From Ornithinibacillus bavariensis (GTDB lineage Bacteria > Bacillota > Bacilli > Bacillales > Amphibacillaceae), in the NCBI RefSeq assembly GCF_050433565.1, contig NZ_JBNPWZ010000005.1, positions 124,001 through 188,000 on the forward strand: a stretch of 64,000 bases of DNA. Direction: 5' to 3'. The translations under genes and the position numbers were made by a program. This document shows positions 7,885-16,492 of this stretch, piece by piece (position 1 is the stretch's first letter; every line of letters starts with the position of its first letter). Below the pieces are notes generated by a model. That model was given only the letters and a program-made list of their open reading frames with translations. It was not told the origin of the DNA and searched no databases.

Positions 7885-9429
7885 ATGAATAATACTTCCA
7901 TATCCCTAGAACAAGTATTAGAAAGCAATTTTGGTTATAAAACATTTCGGATAGGGCAAAAAGAAATTATTATGGATATTTTAAATGGGAGCGATGTTTT
8001 AGGAATTCTCCCGACAGGTACAGGGAAGTCTATTTGTTATCAACTACCCTCTTTATTACTATCAGGAATAACGATTGTAGTATCCCCATTAATTTCTCTG
8101 ATGATGGATCAAGTAAAACAATTAAAGTCTTCAGGATTTAAAGATGTTGTTGCTATTAATAGCTTTCTTGATTTTGACCAGAAAAGATATATTTATCAAA
8201 CATTACAAGACTATAAACTAATCTTTGTTTCACCAGAGATATTACAACAGAAAGAACTGTTTCTTTATCTGAAACAACAAACCATTAGCTTATTTGTCAT
8301 TGATGAGGCACATTGTATTTCTCAGTGGGGGCATGAATTTAGACCAGATTACCAAAAATTAAATAAGGTCTTAGAACAATTAGGAAATCCTCCTGTCCTT
8401 GCTCTTAGTGCAACAGCAACAAGAGAGGTACAACAAGACATCATAAAGTCTCTTGAAAGGCCATGGATGGTAAAGCATATTTATCCTATGGATCGAGAAA
8501 ATATTATGCTTACTATTCAAGAAGTAGAAGATCAAGACGAAAAGCTTGAAGTATTAACGAGATACCTGTCCAACTATAAGGTACCAACGCTTATTTATTT
8601 TTCTAGTAAAGTGTCTTGTGAGAGTGTTGCCTTACAATTATCGGTACGGCTACCTAATCAACGAATCGCATACTACCATGGTGGTATGGAACAGATGGAT
8701 CGAATTAGCATACAGCAACAGTTTATGAATGAACAATTAGATGTCATTTGCTGTACGAGCGCCTTTGGAATGGGGATAAATAAGAATAATATTAGATTAG
8801 TATTTCACTATCACTTTCCCGGTCAAATTGAATCCTATATACAGGAAATAGGTCGTGCAGGCAGAGATGGGAAAGAGAGCTTAAGTGTTCTCCTGTATTG
8901 TCGTCGAGATGAGGCTCTGCCAAAACAATTAATCCAAAGCGAGCTTCCGCAGGATGAGGATTTACGAAGGGTTTTTCGTTATATCCAAAAAGAAGCCGAT
9001 AAACTAAGTTCACTTGATATATCTGATATTCAGACCCTATTTGAGATTAGTGAAACACAATGGAGGTTCATTTTAGTTCAGTTAGAAAAAAATAGCATAA
9101 GCCTGGAAAATGTTTTAAAATATGACCAAGATAGATTAGATAGATTATTGATGAAAATACAACAAGTTCGTGATGAACGCTTTAAGATAAAAATGTCTAA
9201 ATATCATGAGATGCTAGCCTGGTTAAAGACAGAGAATTGTCTGCGAAAAGAACTATATACAAAGTTTCAGAATGACTACACTGTTTTAGAGAACCAATGC
9301 TGCAGTAATTGTGGAATAGCCTTAGACCTTTTTAATCCAGAACAAGCCAATAGTAATCCAAGACTAGCCATCAACTGGGAGAAAAGATTACATCAATTGT
9401 TAGTAGGGGAAAATGATGAAACAAAGTGA
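7885..9429 (+). CDS. recS: RecQ-family ATP-dependent DNA helicase (RecS)
   Basis: 3'-5' DNA helicase for recombinational repair, the short RecQ paralogue of Bacillus (RecS). Walker A is PTGTGKSICYQ with Lys48, the DEAH box is at 140-143 (DEAHCISQWGH), and motif VI is EIGRAGRDGK. The C terminus holds a small zinc-binding module (CLRKEL...CCSNCG) and lacks an HRDC domain, giving 514 residues. I chose the ATG at 7885, eight or nine bases after AGAGGA; the in-frame ATG at 7876 touches that ribosome site directly. It overlaps the next gene by 17 bases. Confidence 0.94.
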   Translation: MNNTSISLEQVLESNFGYKTFRIGQKEIIMDILNGSDVLGILPTGTGKSICYQLPSLLLSGITIVVSPLISLMMDQVKQLKSSGFKDVVAINSFLDFDQKRYIYQTLQDYKLIFVSPEILQQKELFLYLKQQTISLFVIDEAHCISQWGHEFRPDYQKLNKVLEQLGNPPVLALSATATREVQQDIIKSLERPWMVKHIYPMDRENIMLTIQEVEDQDEKLEVLTRYLSNYKVPTLIYFSSKVSCESVALQLSVRLPNQRIAYYHGGMEQMDRISIQQQFMNEQLDVICCTSAFGMGINKNNIRLVFHYHFPGQIESYIQEIGRAGRDGKESLSVLLYCRRDEALPKQLIQSELPQDEDLRRVFRYIQKEADKLSSLDISDIQTLFEISETQWRFILVQLEKNSISLENVLKYDQDRLDRLLMKIQQVRDERFKIKMSKYHEMLAWLKTENCLRKELYTKFQNDYTVLENQCCSNCGIALDLFNPEQANSNPRLAINWEKRLHQLLVGENDETK

Positions 9430-9991
9430 ACTACTTAAACATATAACTGATGATGAATTAAGGAAATCGGTTGTTTATTCACAATTTCTATTTTTAATTA
9501 TTGGGCTTGTATTAAGCGTATTCTTACTTGATGGGTTATTGGCTTGGACTAGCTTAATTCAATTGGATGTGAAGGAAGTAGTTTATTATGGTGTTCTTCC
9601 GGGAATTGGTATCATACTTATTGACCTTCTCCTTATGCACTTCCTTCCGATGGATTATTTTGACGATGGTGGAATTAATAAACGCGTATTTTCTAACCTC
9701 TCCATACCGAAAATAATCCTCCTAACAATGTTAATTGCTATAGCAGAAGAAGTACTTTTTCGCGGTATTATTCAAACGACATTTGGGTTTATTTTTGCAA
9801 GTCTTTTGTTTGCAGTAGTTCATGTGCGTTATTTAAAAAAGCCAGTATTATTAGCTTCTATCGTGCTTGTTAGTTTTTTACTAGGATTATTGTATGAGAT
9901 TACTGAAAATCTACTTGTAACAATAGTTGCCCATTTTACTGTGGATGTATTATCAGGATTATTAATTCGCTTTAAGTATCGGGGGGATTAG
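9413..9991 (+). CDS. ypbD: CPBP-family intramembrane metalloprotease YpbD
   Basis: A 192-residue membrane protein of the CPBP (CAAX protease/bacteriocin processing, Abi) family. The signature glutamates and arginine are in EEVLFRGIIQ (EExxxR), followed by FAVVHVRYL (FxxxH) and a last His in IVAHFTVD, inside about six hydrophobic helices. It starts inside the end of recS with AGTAGGGGA just upstream, so translation is coupled. Position and length match B. subtilis YpbD. Substrate is unknown. Confidence 0.88.
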   Translation: MMKQSELLKHITDDELRKSVVYSQFLFLIIGLVLSVFLLDGLLAWTSLIQLDVKEVVYYGVLPGIGIILIDLLLMHFLPMDYFDDGGINKRVFSNLSIPKIILLTMLIAIAEEVLFRGIIQTTFGFIFASLLFAVVHVRYLKKPVLLASIVLVSFLLGLLYEITENLLVTIVAHFTVDVLSGLLIRFKYRGD

Positions 9992-9993
9992 AA

Positions 9994-10302
9994 TTGGAAG
10001 AAATTAAAAAAGAGTACGATGATCAGGCGAAAGAGCTTCGAGCGATAATTAACGAGCTACAAGAAAATACAGATGATTCATCCACTATTTCTTCAAGAGA
10101 GATACAGGAAGAAAAAGTGCCAGAACAGGACGTGGACACGGAAATGAATGTGTTAAATCTACCTCCTCGTAAAGAAGTCCACAGTCAAAAGAAAAAAAGG
10201 ACACGGATAAAATTTAGTAAGCCTTTTATTCGCTTAGTGATTGTTGTGGTACTAATAATTATTTTCGGGGTGCTGTTTTTCTTGAATAGCGATGTTTTTT
10301 AA
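9994..10302 (+). CDS. YpbE-like single-pass membrane protein lacking the LysM domain
   Basis: A 102-residue protein in the slot occupied by ypbE in B. subtilis. It has an acidic, Glu/Gln-rich cytoplasmic segment (~1-62), a basic stop-transfer patch (KKKRTRIKF) and one membrane helix (~78-98) ending a few residues later at NSDVF. B. subtilis YpbE continues outside the membrane with a LysM peptidoglycan-binding domain; none is present here and no LysM-like sequence follows the stop. Start is TTG at 9994 after CGGGGGG, two bases beyond the ypbD stop. Orthology rests on position and topology, not on strong similarity. Confidence 0.7.
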   Translation: MEEIKKEYDDQAKELRAIINELQENTDDSSTISSREIQEEKVPEQDVDTEMNVLNLPPRKEVHSQKKKRTRIKFSKPFIRLVIVVVLIIIFGVLFFLNSDVF

Positions 10303-10465
10303 TACGGAAGGGTAACTCAGCTACTATACGGAGCTATTCCGTTTAAACTTGTATACCGTTCAACAATTGCAAAGTTGGCATATACTATATTAAACATTAT
10401 CCATATTTGATTTCATTTTTGACTGGAATGAAAGATAGAGTTCTAATTACTGAGGAGGATGCTAT

Positions 10466-11047
10466 GTGAGAGTAGAACGGGTGTCCAGCAGTCAATTTAC
10501 AATTTTTTTAACGTTTGACGATTTAGTTGAACGTGGATTTAATAAAGAGGATTTGTTCTTTGATGCCTCAAGCATCCAAAATCTTTTTACGGAAGTTATG
10601 TATGAAGCCAGTACTGAACTTGGCTTTGAGCTTGAGGGTAAGCTTTTTGTGCAGGTTTATTTAATGCAAGCACAAGGTATGCATGTGATTGTCACACAGA
10701 ACTCTGAGAATATAGATTGGGATGAGGATTTCATTGAAATGAAAGTAACACTTGATGAAAGCAAAGAACTGATTTTTTCTTTTGATGATTTCGAAAACGT
10801 CATTCGAGTTACCAATTATTTAAACACCTTAAATGTTCAAGGTGGTCAAGTGTTTTATATGGGAAATCGATATTATATGTTATTAAGACGTAATGATTTA
10901 AATGGAAATAATAAAGAAAATATTATTGCATTAATGTCTGAATTTGCCAGTCCTAGTATAGTAACCTCATATCGATTGAAGGAATACGGAAAGGTTATTA
11001 TAAACGCAAATGCAATACAAACAATCATGGAGACATTCAATAAATAA
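10466..11047 (+). CDS. ypbH: Adapter protein MecA 2 (YpbH)
   Basis: Paralogue of MecA, the adaptor that brings substrates to the ClpC AAA+ protease. The N terminus (MRVERVSSSQFTIFLTFDDLVERGFNKEDLFF) and the central VQVYLMQAQGMHVIVTQ match the MecA/YpbH family, with an acidic linker (~88-100) to the C-terminal ClpC-binding domain. Length is 193 residues. Start is GTG at 10466 after GAGGAGG; the overlapping ATG at 10464 runs into a stop. Lying directly before gudB matches the ypbH-gudB order of B. subtilis. Confidence 0.9.
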   Translation: MRVERVSSSQFTIFLTFDDLVERGFNKEDLFFDASSIQNLFTEVMYEASTELGFELEGKLFVQVYLMQAQGMHVIVTQNSENIDWDEDFIEMKVTLDESKELIFSFDDFENVIRVTNYLNTLNVQGGQVFYMGNRYYMLLRRNDLNGNNKENIIALMSEFASPSIVTSYRLKEYGKVIINANAIQTIMETFNK

Positions 11048-11096
11048 CTATATTTTTTAAAATAAAACTAGCATCTCTTGTAAAATAGGTATTCGT

Positions 11097-11111
11097 ATGA
11101 AGCGCTTTCAT
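11097..11111 (+). promoter_or_regulatory. cre-like element upstream of glutamate dehydrogenase
   Basis: ATGAAGCGCTTTCAT keeps the right half and centre of a CcpA catabolite-responsive element (AANCGCTTTCA) but is one base short in the left half. It lies about 30 bases upstream of the candidate -35. Catabolite control of Bacillus glutamate dehydrogenase genes is known; activity of this site is uncertain. Confidence 0.3.
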
Positions 11112-11139
11112 TTTTTTGAAATTTTATGAGGGTTTTGTA

Positions 11140-11167
11140 TTGCATATTTAGATTTAACGTGTATACT
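11140..11167 (+). promoter_or_regulatory. Candidate sigma-A promoter for gudB
   Basis: TTGCAT (11140-11145) and TATACT (11162-11167) are 16 bases apart, 53 bases before the gudB start. Confidence 0.5.
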
Positions 11168-11220
11168 AATCTCTGAGAATAGCTATTATAAATATTTATT
11201 GATCCTTAGGAGGTAAATTC

Positions 11221-12501
11221 ATGGTAGCCGAGAAAGCAGCAGATTCTACCAAAGAGGCAAAGAAACAAATGGATGTACTTAGTTCAACACAAGCTGTTGT
11301 TAAGAACGCACTGGAGAAATTGGGTTACCCTGATGAAGTTTATGAGTTATTAAAAGAACCGCTTCGTATGATGACTGTACGTATTCCAATAAAAATGGAT
11401 GATGGTTCAACTAAAATCTTCACTGGTTATCGTGCGCAACACAATGATGCTGTTGGTCCTACAAAAGGTGGAATCCGATTCCATCCTGACGTGACTGAAA
11501 CAGAGGTTAAAGCTCTTTCTATGTGGATGAGTTTAAAAGCAGGAATTGTTGACTTACCGTATGGTGGGGGAAAAGGTGGTATCATTTGTGATCCACGTGA
11601 TATGTCTTTTCGTGAGCTTGAAGCATTAAGTCGTGGTTATGTGCGTGCAATTAGTCAGATAGTTGGTCCAACGAAGGATATTCCTGCTCCTGACGTATTT
11701 ACAAACTCACAAATTATGGCTTGGATGATGGATGAATATAGTAGAATGGATGAATTCAATAGTCCAGGCTTCATCACAGGTAAACCAATTGTTTTAGGAG
11801 GCTCACACGGTAGAGAATCTGCAACGGCAAAAGGAGTTACTATCTGTATTAATGAGGCAGCTAAAAAGCGTAATATGAGTGTAAAAGGTGCGAAAGTTAT
11901 TGTTCAAGGATTTGGTAATGCGGGAAGCTTCTTATCTAAATTCCTACATGACGAAGGTGCAATTGTAGTAGGTATCTCTGACGCTTATGGTGCATTGTAT
12001 GATCCTGAAGGTCTAGATATTGATTATCTACTTGACCGAAGAGACAGCTTTGGAACAGTAACAAAATTATTTAATAATACAATTTCGAACAAAGAATTAT
12101 TAGAAAGCGAATGCGATATTCTCGTTCCTGCTGCAGTTGAAAATCAAATTACTGAGGATAATGCACATAATATTAAGGCAAGTATTGTGGTAGAAGCAGC
12201 TAATGGTCCTACTACAATGGAAGCTACGAAAATTTTAACTGAGCGTGGAATTTTACTTGTTCCAGACGTACTTGCATCTGCTGGTGGTGTCACCGTATCG
12301 TATTTTGAGTGGGTGCAAAATAATCAAGGATATTACTGGTCTGAAGAAGAAGTTGAAGAGAAGCTTTATGCTACGATGATCAAGGCATTTAACGCGATAT
12401 ATGATACAGCTCAAACAAGACAAGTTGATATGCGTCTAGCTGCTTACATGGTTGGTGTTAGAAAAATGGCAGAAGCATCACGTTTCCGTGGCTGGGTATA
12501 A
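11221..12501 (+). CDS. gudB: NAD-dependent glutamate dehydrogenase
   Basis: Catalyses oxidative deamination of glutamate to 2-oxoglutarate and ammonia. The 426-residue protein has the glutamate-binding and catalytic motif LPYGGGKGG with Lys118, the PAPDVFTNSQIMAWM segment and a Rossmann NAD site (VQGFGNAGSFL). There is no tandem duplication of the kind that inactivates gudB in B. subtilis 168, so the enzyme looks active. Position between ypbH and ypdA supports gudB rather than rocG, although the two are close paralogues. The ATG follows TAGGAGGTAA; a cre-like element and a promoter lie upstream, and a terminator follows. Confidence 0.93.
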   Translation: MVAEKAADSTKEAKKQMDVLSSTQAVVKNALEKLGYPDEVYELLKEPLRMMTVRIPIKMDDGSTKIFTGYRAQHNDAVGPTKGGIRFHPDVTETEVKALSMWMSLKAGIVDLPYGGGKGGIICDPRDMSFRELEALSRGYVRAISQIVGPTKDIPAPDVFTNSQIMAWMMDEYSRMDEFNSPGFITGKPIVLGGSHGRESATAKGVTICINEAAKKRNMSVKGAKVIVQGFGNAGSFLSKFLHDEGAIVVGISDAYGALYDPEGLDIDYLLDRRDSFGTVTKLFNNTISNKELLESECDILVPAAVENQITEDNAHNIKASIVVEAANGPTTMEATKILTERGILLVPDVLASAGGVTVSYFEWVQNNQGYYWSEEEVEEKLYATMIKAFNAIYDTAQTRQVDMRLAAYMVGVRKMAEASRFRGWV

Positions 12502-12523
12502 ATTATAACATGAATATATGAAG

Positions 12524-12562
12524 AACCCTTATCTATATTAGATGAGGGTTTTATAATTTTTA
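12524..12562 (+). terminator. Terminator after gudB
   Basis: Stem 12524-12534 with 12540-12550 (one G-U pair, 5-nt loop), followed by a T-rich tail. Confidence 0.88.
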
Positions 12563-12649
12563 ATTTATATAATTGATGCTATGATAAATGAAGAACGTAT
12601 AAAAGGTTCTCTAATGAGAATGCAAGGAATGAGAAAAGGAAGTGCAACA

Positions 12650-13627
12650 ATGGAACAAAAAGAAAAAGTCATTATAGTTGGTGCTGGTCCTTGCGGTTTA
12701 GCAGCTGCAATTGCCTTACAAGAACAAGGGATTGATGCGTTACTACTTGAAAAAGGAAATATCGCCAATTCTATATATAATTACCCAACCCACCAAACTT
12801 TTTTTAGTTCAAGTGATAAACTGGAAATCGGTGGTATTCCCTTCATTACTGAAAGACAGAAACCAGTTAGAAATCAAGCATTAGCATACTATAGAAATGT
12901 TGCTGAAAGAACAGACTTACGTATCAATTCTTTTGAAAAAGTAACAGCTCTTAAGAAAATAGATAATAAATTTAAGGTAACTTCTGAAAAAATTTCTGGT
13001 GAAGCAGGCTATTACTTAGCTGATTTTGTCATCATTGCTACTGGATATTATGGTCAACCAAACTATATGCATATTCCTGGTGAAAATTTACCGAAAGTAA
13101 TGCATTACTTTAAAGAAGGACACCCATATTATAAGAAAAATGTTGTCATTATTGGTGGTAAAAATTCAGCTGTAGATGCAGCATTAGAACTCCATAAAGC
13201 AGGAGCAATTGTTACTGTACTATATCGTGGAGACTCTTATTCTAAAAGCATAAAGCCATGGATATTGCCTGATTTTGACTCATTAGTGAGAAAAGGGAGC
13301 ATCCAGATGGTATTTAATGCAGAAGTTACGAATATCACTAAGCATTCTGTTTGTTATACGGCAAATGAGGAAAAATTTGAAATAGATAATGATTTTGTCT
13401 TTGCCATGACAGGCTATAGACCGAATTTCGCATTAATAAAGGAACTAGGAGTTCAATTCAATTCAGAAAACGGTAAGCCTTTCTATGATGAGGATACGTA
13501 CGAAACCAATATTGAAGGCGTCTTTATAGCAGGTGTTGTTGCTGCTGGAAATAATAATAATGAGATTTTTATTGAGAATGGTAGATTTCATGGAGAAAAA
13601 ATTGCAAATGCCATAGTAAAAAGGTAA
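12650..13627 (+). CDS. ypdA: Bacillithiol disulfide reductase YpdA (Bdr)
   Basis: FAD/NADPH-dependent flavoprotein that reduces bacillithiol disulfide, regenerating the main low-molecular-weight thiol of Bacillaceae. The N terminus has the FAD-binding GAGPCGLAAAIALQ; a second nucleotide-binding motif GGKNSAVDAALELH follows in the middle, and TGYRPN and AGVVAAGNNNNEIFIENGR are family signatures. I start at the ATG at 12650 after AAAGGA, giving 325 residues, normal length; in-frame starts from 12581 add unrelated residues. bshA at 46486 supplies another step of the same thiol system. Confidence 0.92.
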   Translation: MEQKEKVIIVGAGPCGLAAAIALQEQGIDALLLEKGNIANSIYNYPTHQTFFSSSDKLEIGGIPFITERQKPVRNQALAYYRNVAERTDLRINSFEKVTALKKIDNKFKVTSEKISGEAGYYLADFVIIATGYYGQPNYMHIPGENLPKVMHYFKEGHPYYKKNVVIIGGKNSAVDAALELHKAGAIVTVLYRGDSYSKSIKPWILPDFDSLVRKGSIQMVFNAEVTNITKHSVCYTANEEKFEIDNDFVFAMTGYRPNFALIKELGVQFNSENGKPFYDEDTYETNIEGVFIAGVVAAGNNNNEIFIENGRFHGEKIANAIVKR

Positions 13628-13673
13628 AACTATACTCCGTGTACCGATAAAGCAATATTCATAAGTAATAATT

Positions 13674-13698
13674 AAGAAGCCTGGTTTTCAGGCTTCTT
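13674..13698. terminator. Terminator between ypdA and ansA
   Basis: Perfect 10-bp arms AAGAAGCCTG/CAGGCTTCTT with a GTTTT loop between converging genes, with T-rich sequence on both sides in the respective direction. Confidence 0.85.
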
Positions 13699-13714
13699 TC
13701 CATTACATTTACAT

Positions 13715-14689
13715 TTATGACTCGTTTTCAAATATCTCCTGTATTACATGGTGATCTGTCGTGTTTTCCAGGGAGATTAGTAACTTAAGTCTTGCTTTTG
13801 GCCCGGTTAGTCCATTGGAAAAGATAATCCCTAAGTCTTGTAATTGTTTTCCACCGCCCTCATAAGCATATGTAGGCTGCACTATGCCGCGAAAACTTCT
13901 TGATACTAATACGATAGGAATTTGATCTGCTAGAATTCTTTTTATTGCTGGTAGTGTTTCTTTTGGCAGATTCCCTTGACCAAGTGCTTCAACGACAATT
14001 CCGTCTGGTCGCCCATGATGAATGGAATCAAAAATCTGGCTATCCATACCAGCATATGCTTTTAGTAAAAAGACATTTTTCGAAATGTTATCAACTGGAT
14101 AGGTTGTTCTCGAAACCAATTGGTGATGAAAAATGATCGACTCTTTTGTAATTATTCCTAATGGTCCATATTGCGGACTTTGAAATGTTGCAATATTACT
14201 AGTAGACGTTTTGGTAACATTTATGGCACTGTGAATTTCATCATTCATCACAACCAAGACACCTTTCGAATATGCATCCGGACTAAGCGTAACTCGAATG
14301 GAGCTGATGAGATTATACAATGCATCTGAACCAATTTCATTACTAGAACGCATTGCCCCTGTAATAATTACCGGTTTTTCCGTATCTAACACTAAATCTA
14401 AGAAGTATGCCGTTTCTTCCAAAGTATCTGTTCCATGTGTAATTACTATTCCATCAAATTCAAGCAGTAAATTCTCAACTGTTTTTGCTAGGCTAAGCAT
14501 ATGTTGTGGGGTAATATGTGGTGATGGTAGTGAATATGCGTTGTATTCATCTATTGTCACATCATCACCGAAATTATATGGGATATTTGCAAGTGGATGT
14601 TCACCACCTGTAATATTTACTTCGCCGGTTTCTTTATTTTCAAGCATGGAAATCGTGCCGCCAGTATGAACGATCATTATCTTTTTCAT
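13715..14689 (-). CDS. ansA: Type I L-asparaginase AnsA
   Basis: Cytoplasmic enzyme hydrolysing L-asparagine to aspartate and ammonia. The first nucleophile motif is HTGGTISM near the N terminus and the second catalytic motif is ITHGTDTLEETAYFL (~residue 80). There is no signal peptide, consistent with the type I enzyme; 324 residues. It is transcribed alone, converging on ypdA and diverging from prsW. The start at 14689 follows AGGTGTT. In B. subtilis ansA is elsewhere (ansAB); presence here next to ypdA and gudB groups ammonia- and glutamate-linked genes but may only reflect lineage-specific order. Confidence 0.93.
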   Translation of the reverse strand: MKKIMIVHTGGTISMLENKETGEVNITGGEHPLANIPYNFGDDVTIDEYNAYSLPSPHITPQHMLSLAKTVENLLLEFDGIVITHGTDTLEETAYFLDLVLDTEKPVIITGAMRSSNEIGSDALYNLISSIRVTLSPDAYSKGVLVVMNDEIHSAINVTKTSTSNIATFQSPQYGPLGIITKESIIFHHQLVSRTTYPVDNISKNVFLLKAYAGMDSQIFDSIHHGRPDGIVVEALGQGNLPKETLPAIKRILADQIPIVLVSRSFRGIVQPTYAYEGGGKQLQDLGIIFSNGLTGPKARLKLLISLENTTDHHVIQEIFENES

Positions 14690-14780
14690 TCATAACACCT
14701 ACAATTCTGTAATATTATGTATTTCCAATCCTTCTATTAAATGGTACCATGGAAATAGAACAAGGGGAAAGGGAATATTT

Positions 14781-15416
14781 ATGCTGGCAATTATAACTTC
14801 GGGAGTAGCTCCAGCACTAGCTCTTTTGTCTTTTTTCTATTTAAAGGACAAAATTACCGAGCCACTTCCACTCATTATTCGTACCTTTATATCTGGTTGT
14901 TTAATCGTTTTTCCAATCATGTTTATTCAATATGCATTTCAAAGTGATCAAATTGGGAATTTATTTATCCAATCTTTTTTTGTAGTCGCTTTTTTAGAAG
15001 AATTTTTTAAATGGTTTTTATTTTTATATTTAATTTATCAGCATACAGAATTTGATGCACACTATGATGGTATCGTTTATGCTGTGTCAATTAGTTTGGG
15101 ATTTGCTTCTATCGAAAATATTCTTTATCTATTAGTGAATGGAATTCAATATGCATTCACAAGAGCCTTATTCCCAGTTTCCTCCCATGCGTTATTTGGT
15201 GTTATTATGGGATATTATTTTGGAAAAGCAAAAATGAACAATCATTATGTTGGTGGGAATATCTTCTTAGCCTTAATAATTCCAATAATATTACATGGAA
15301 TTTATAATTTTATATTAGGAACAGTACATGAAAATTGGGCATTATTTGCTGTTCCATTTATGATTATTCTATGGTTTTTCGGTTTACATCGAATGAAGAT
15401 TGCAATTACCGCATAA
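14781..15416 (+). CDS. prsW: Intramembrane protease PrsW (site-1 protease for RsiW)
   Basis: Polytopic membrane protease that in B. subtilis makes the first cut in anti-sigma factor RsiW and so activates SigW under envelope stress. The 211 residues form about six or seven helices. Signature residues are the glutamates of FLEEFFKWFLF (EExxK), the HYDGIVYAVSISLGFASIENILY segment and FPVSSHALFGVIMGYYFG. The ATG at 14781 follows GGGGAAAGGG. It sits directly upstream of sleB, as in B. subtilis (ypdC-sleB). sigW and rsiW are not in the window. Confidence 0.92.
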   Translation: MLAIITSGVAPALALLSFFYLKDKITEPLPLIIRTFISGCLIVFPIMFIQYAFQSDQIGNLFIQSFFVVAFLEEFFKWFLFLYLIYQHTEFDAHYDGIVYAVSISLGFASIENILYLLVNGIQYAFTRALFPVSSHALFGVIMGYYFGKAKMNNHYVGGNIFLALIIPIILHGIYNFILGTVHENWALFAVPFMIILWFFGLHRMKIAITA

Positions 15417-15435
15417 TAATATAATTTTTCTTAAG

Positions 15436-15480
15436 AAGACTGTGTCAGCCTTAAAAGGTTATGTTCACAGTCTTTTTTTA
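15436..15480 (+). terminator. Terminator after prsW
   Basis: AAGACTGTG (15436-15444) pairs with CACAGTCTT (15466-15474), followed by a T-run. Confidence 0.85.
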
Positions 15481-15598
15481 TTAAAATATGAACGTTTAAT
15501 TCGCATACCTTATTAAAAAATGGATTCTCATGCATAAAATGATTGATTCATCGAAAAATAGATACTACTAGATAATCAAGAAAGCGAGAGGAATCCAG

Positions 15599-16480
15599 AT
15601 GAATTCTAAAAAATTCTTCCTTTTACTTATTATATGTTTACTTGTGATTGGACTTCAAGGAACTAGTCATCCTAATAGTGTAGATGCCTTTACAAATCAG
15701 GTTATCCAACGCGGTGCGGTTGGAAATGATGTTATTGAATTACAAGCAAGGCTTCAATACATTGGCTATTATCGTGGAAAAATAGATGGCGTTTTTGGTT
15801 GGGGCACATATTGGGCACTTCGAAACTTTCAGAATGATTATGGACTAGATATTGATGGTCTTGCTGGACTAAAGACAAGACAAAAGCTAGTTAGTGTCAG
15901 TAGGTTTGATGGGAAATGGGTTCACACGCAAATAGCGAAGGGTAATGATTTTACCTACTATGGTGGGACCGATTTAAATAAACAAGTAAAACCGAAGAGA
16001 AACACTGGAGGCAGAGCAAATACTACTCCATCAAAGCAACAACCTAAAACACCGACACCTAATACAGGTAATAATACTGCAAATACACCTCAAACGACCC
16101 CAGCAGTTAATGTACCACAAGGATACTCTCAAAATGATATCAACCTGATGGCCAATGCGGTACATGGGGAATCACGTGGAGAACCCTATGAGGGACAGGT
16201 TGCAGTAGCTGCTGTCATATTAAATCGCGTTGAAAGTGCTTTGTTTCCAAATACCGTATCAGGCGTGATTTTTGAGCCTAGAGCATTCACAGCGGTTGCA
16301 GATGGCCAAATTTGGTTAACACCTAACGAACAATCGAAGCAAGCAGTTCTTGATGCAATTAATGGTTGGGATCCAACTGGAGGTGCGATATATTATTTTA
16401 ACCCAGAAACAGCTACATCAAGCTGGATTTGGGGCAGACCGCAAATAAAACAAATCGGAAAGCATATTTTCTGTAAATAG
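15599..16480 (+). CDS. sleB: Spore cortex-lytic enzyme SleB
   Basis: Lytic transglycosylase that degrades muramic-lactam cortex peptidoglycan during spore germination. It has a signal peptide (~1-30), a peptidoglycan-binding domain (~35-100: VIELQARLQYIGYY, FGWGTYWALRNFQ, GLDIDGLAGLKT), a Pro/Thr/Asn-rich linker (~130-172) and a C-terminal hydrolase domain (NLMANAVHGESRGEPYEGQVAVAAVILNR) with the catalytic glutamate in HGESRGEP. Length 293 is typical. It starts with ATG at 15599 after GAGAGGAA and forms an operon with ypeB (12-bp gap), its known partner. A forespore sigma-G promoter is expected; I could not place one convincingly. Confidence 0.95.
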   Translation: MNSKKFFLLLIICLLVIGLQGTSHPNSVDAFTNQVIQRGAVGNDVIELQARLQYIGYYRGKIDGVFGWGTYWALRNFQNDYGLDIDGLAGLKTRQKLVSVSRFDGKWVHTQIAKGNDFTYYGGTDLNKQVKPKRNTGGRANTTPSKQQPKTPTPNTGNNTANTPQTTPAVNVPQGYSQNDINLMANAVHGESRGEPYEGQVAVAAVILNRVESALFPNTVSGVIFEPRAFTAVADGQIWLTPNEQSKQAVLDAINGWDPTGGAIYYFNPETATSSWIWGRPQIKQIGKHIFCK

Positions 16481-16492
16481 AGGTGAGAAAGC

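Noticed and set aside
10303..10350. Imperfect hairpin (ACGGAA..TTCCGT) after the ypbE-like gene
   Set aside because: Only six outer pairs, internal mismatches and no T-run; not a convincing terminator.
14298..14669. 123-codon plus-strand frame opposite ansA
   Set aside because: Antisense shadow of the asparaginase coding sequence, no ribosome site, serine/valine-rich translation typical of such shadows.
15520..15580. Possible sigma-G promoter for sleB (TGCATA or AAATG with GATACTA)
   Set aside because: The best -35/-10 pairs have wrong spacing (24 or 19 bases) or mismatched cores, so I did not annotate it.
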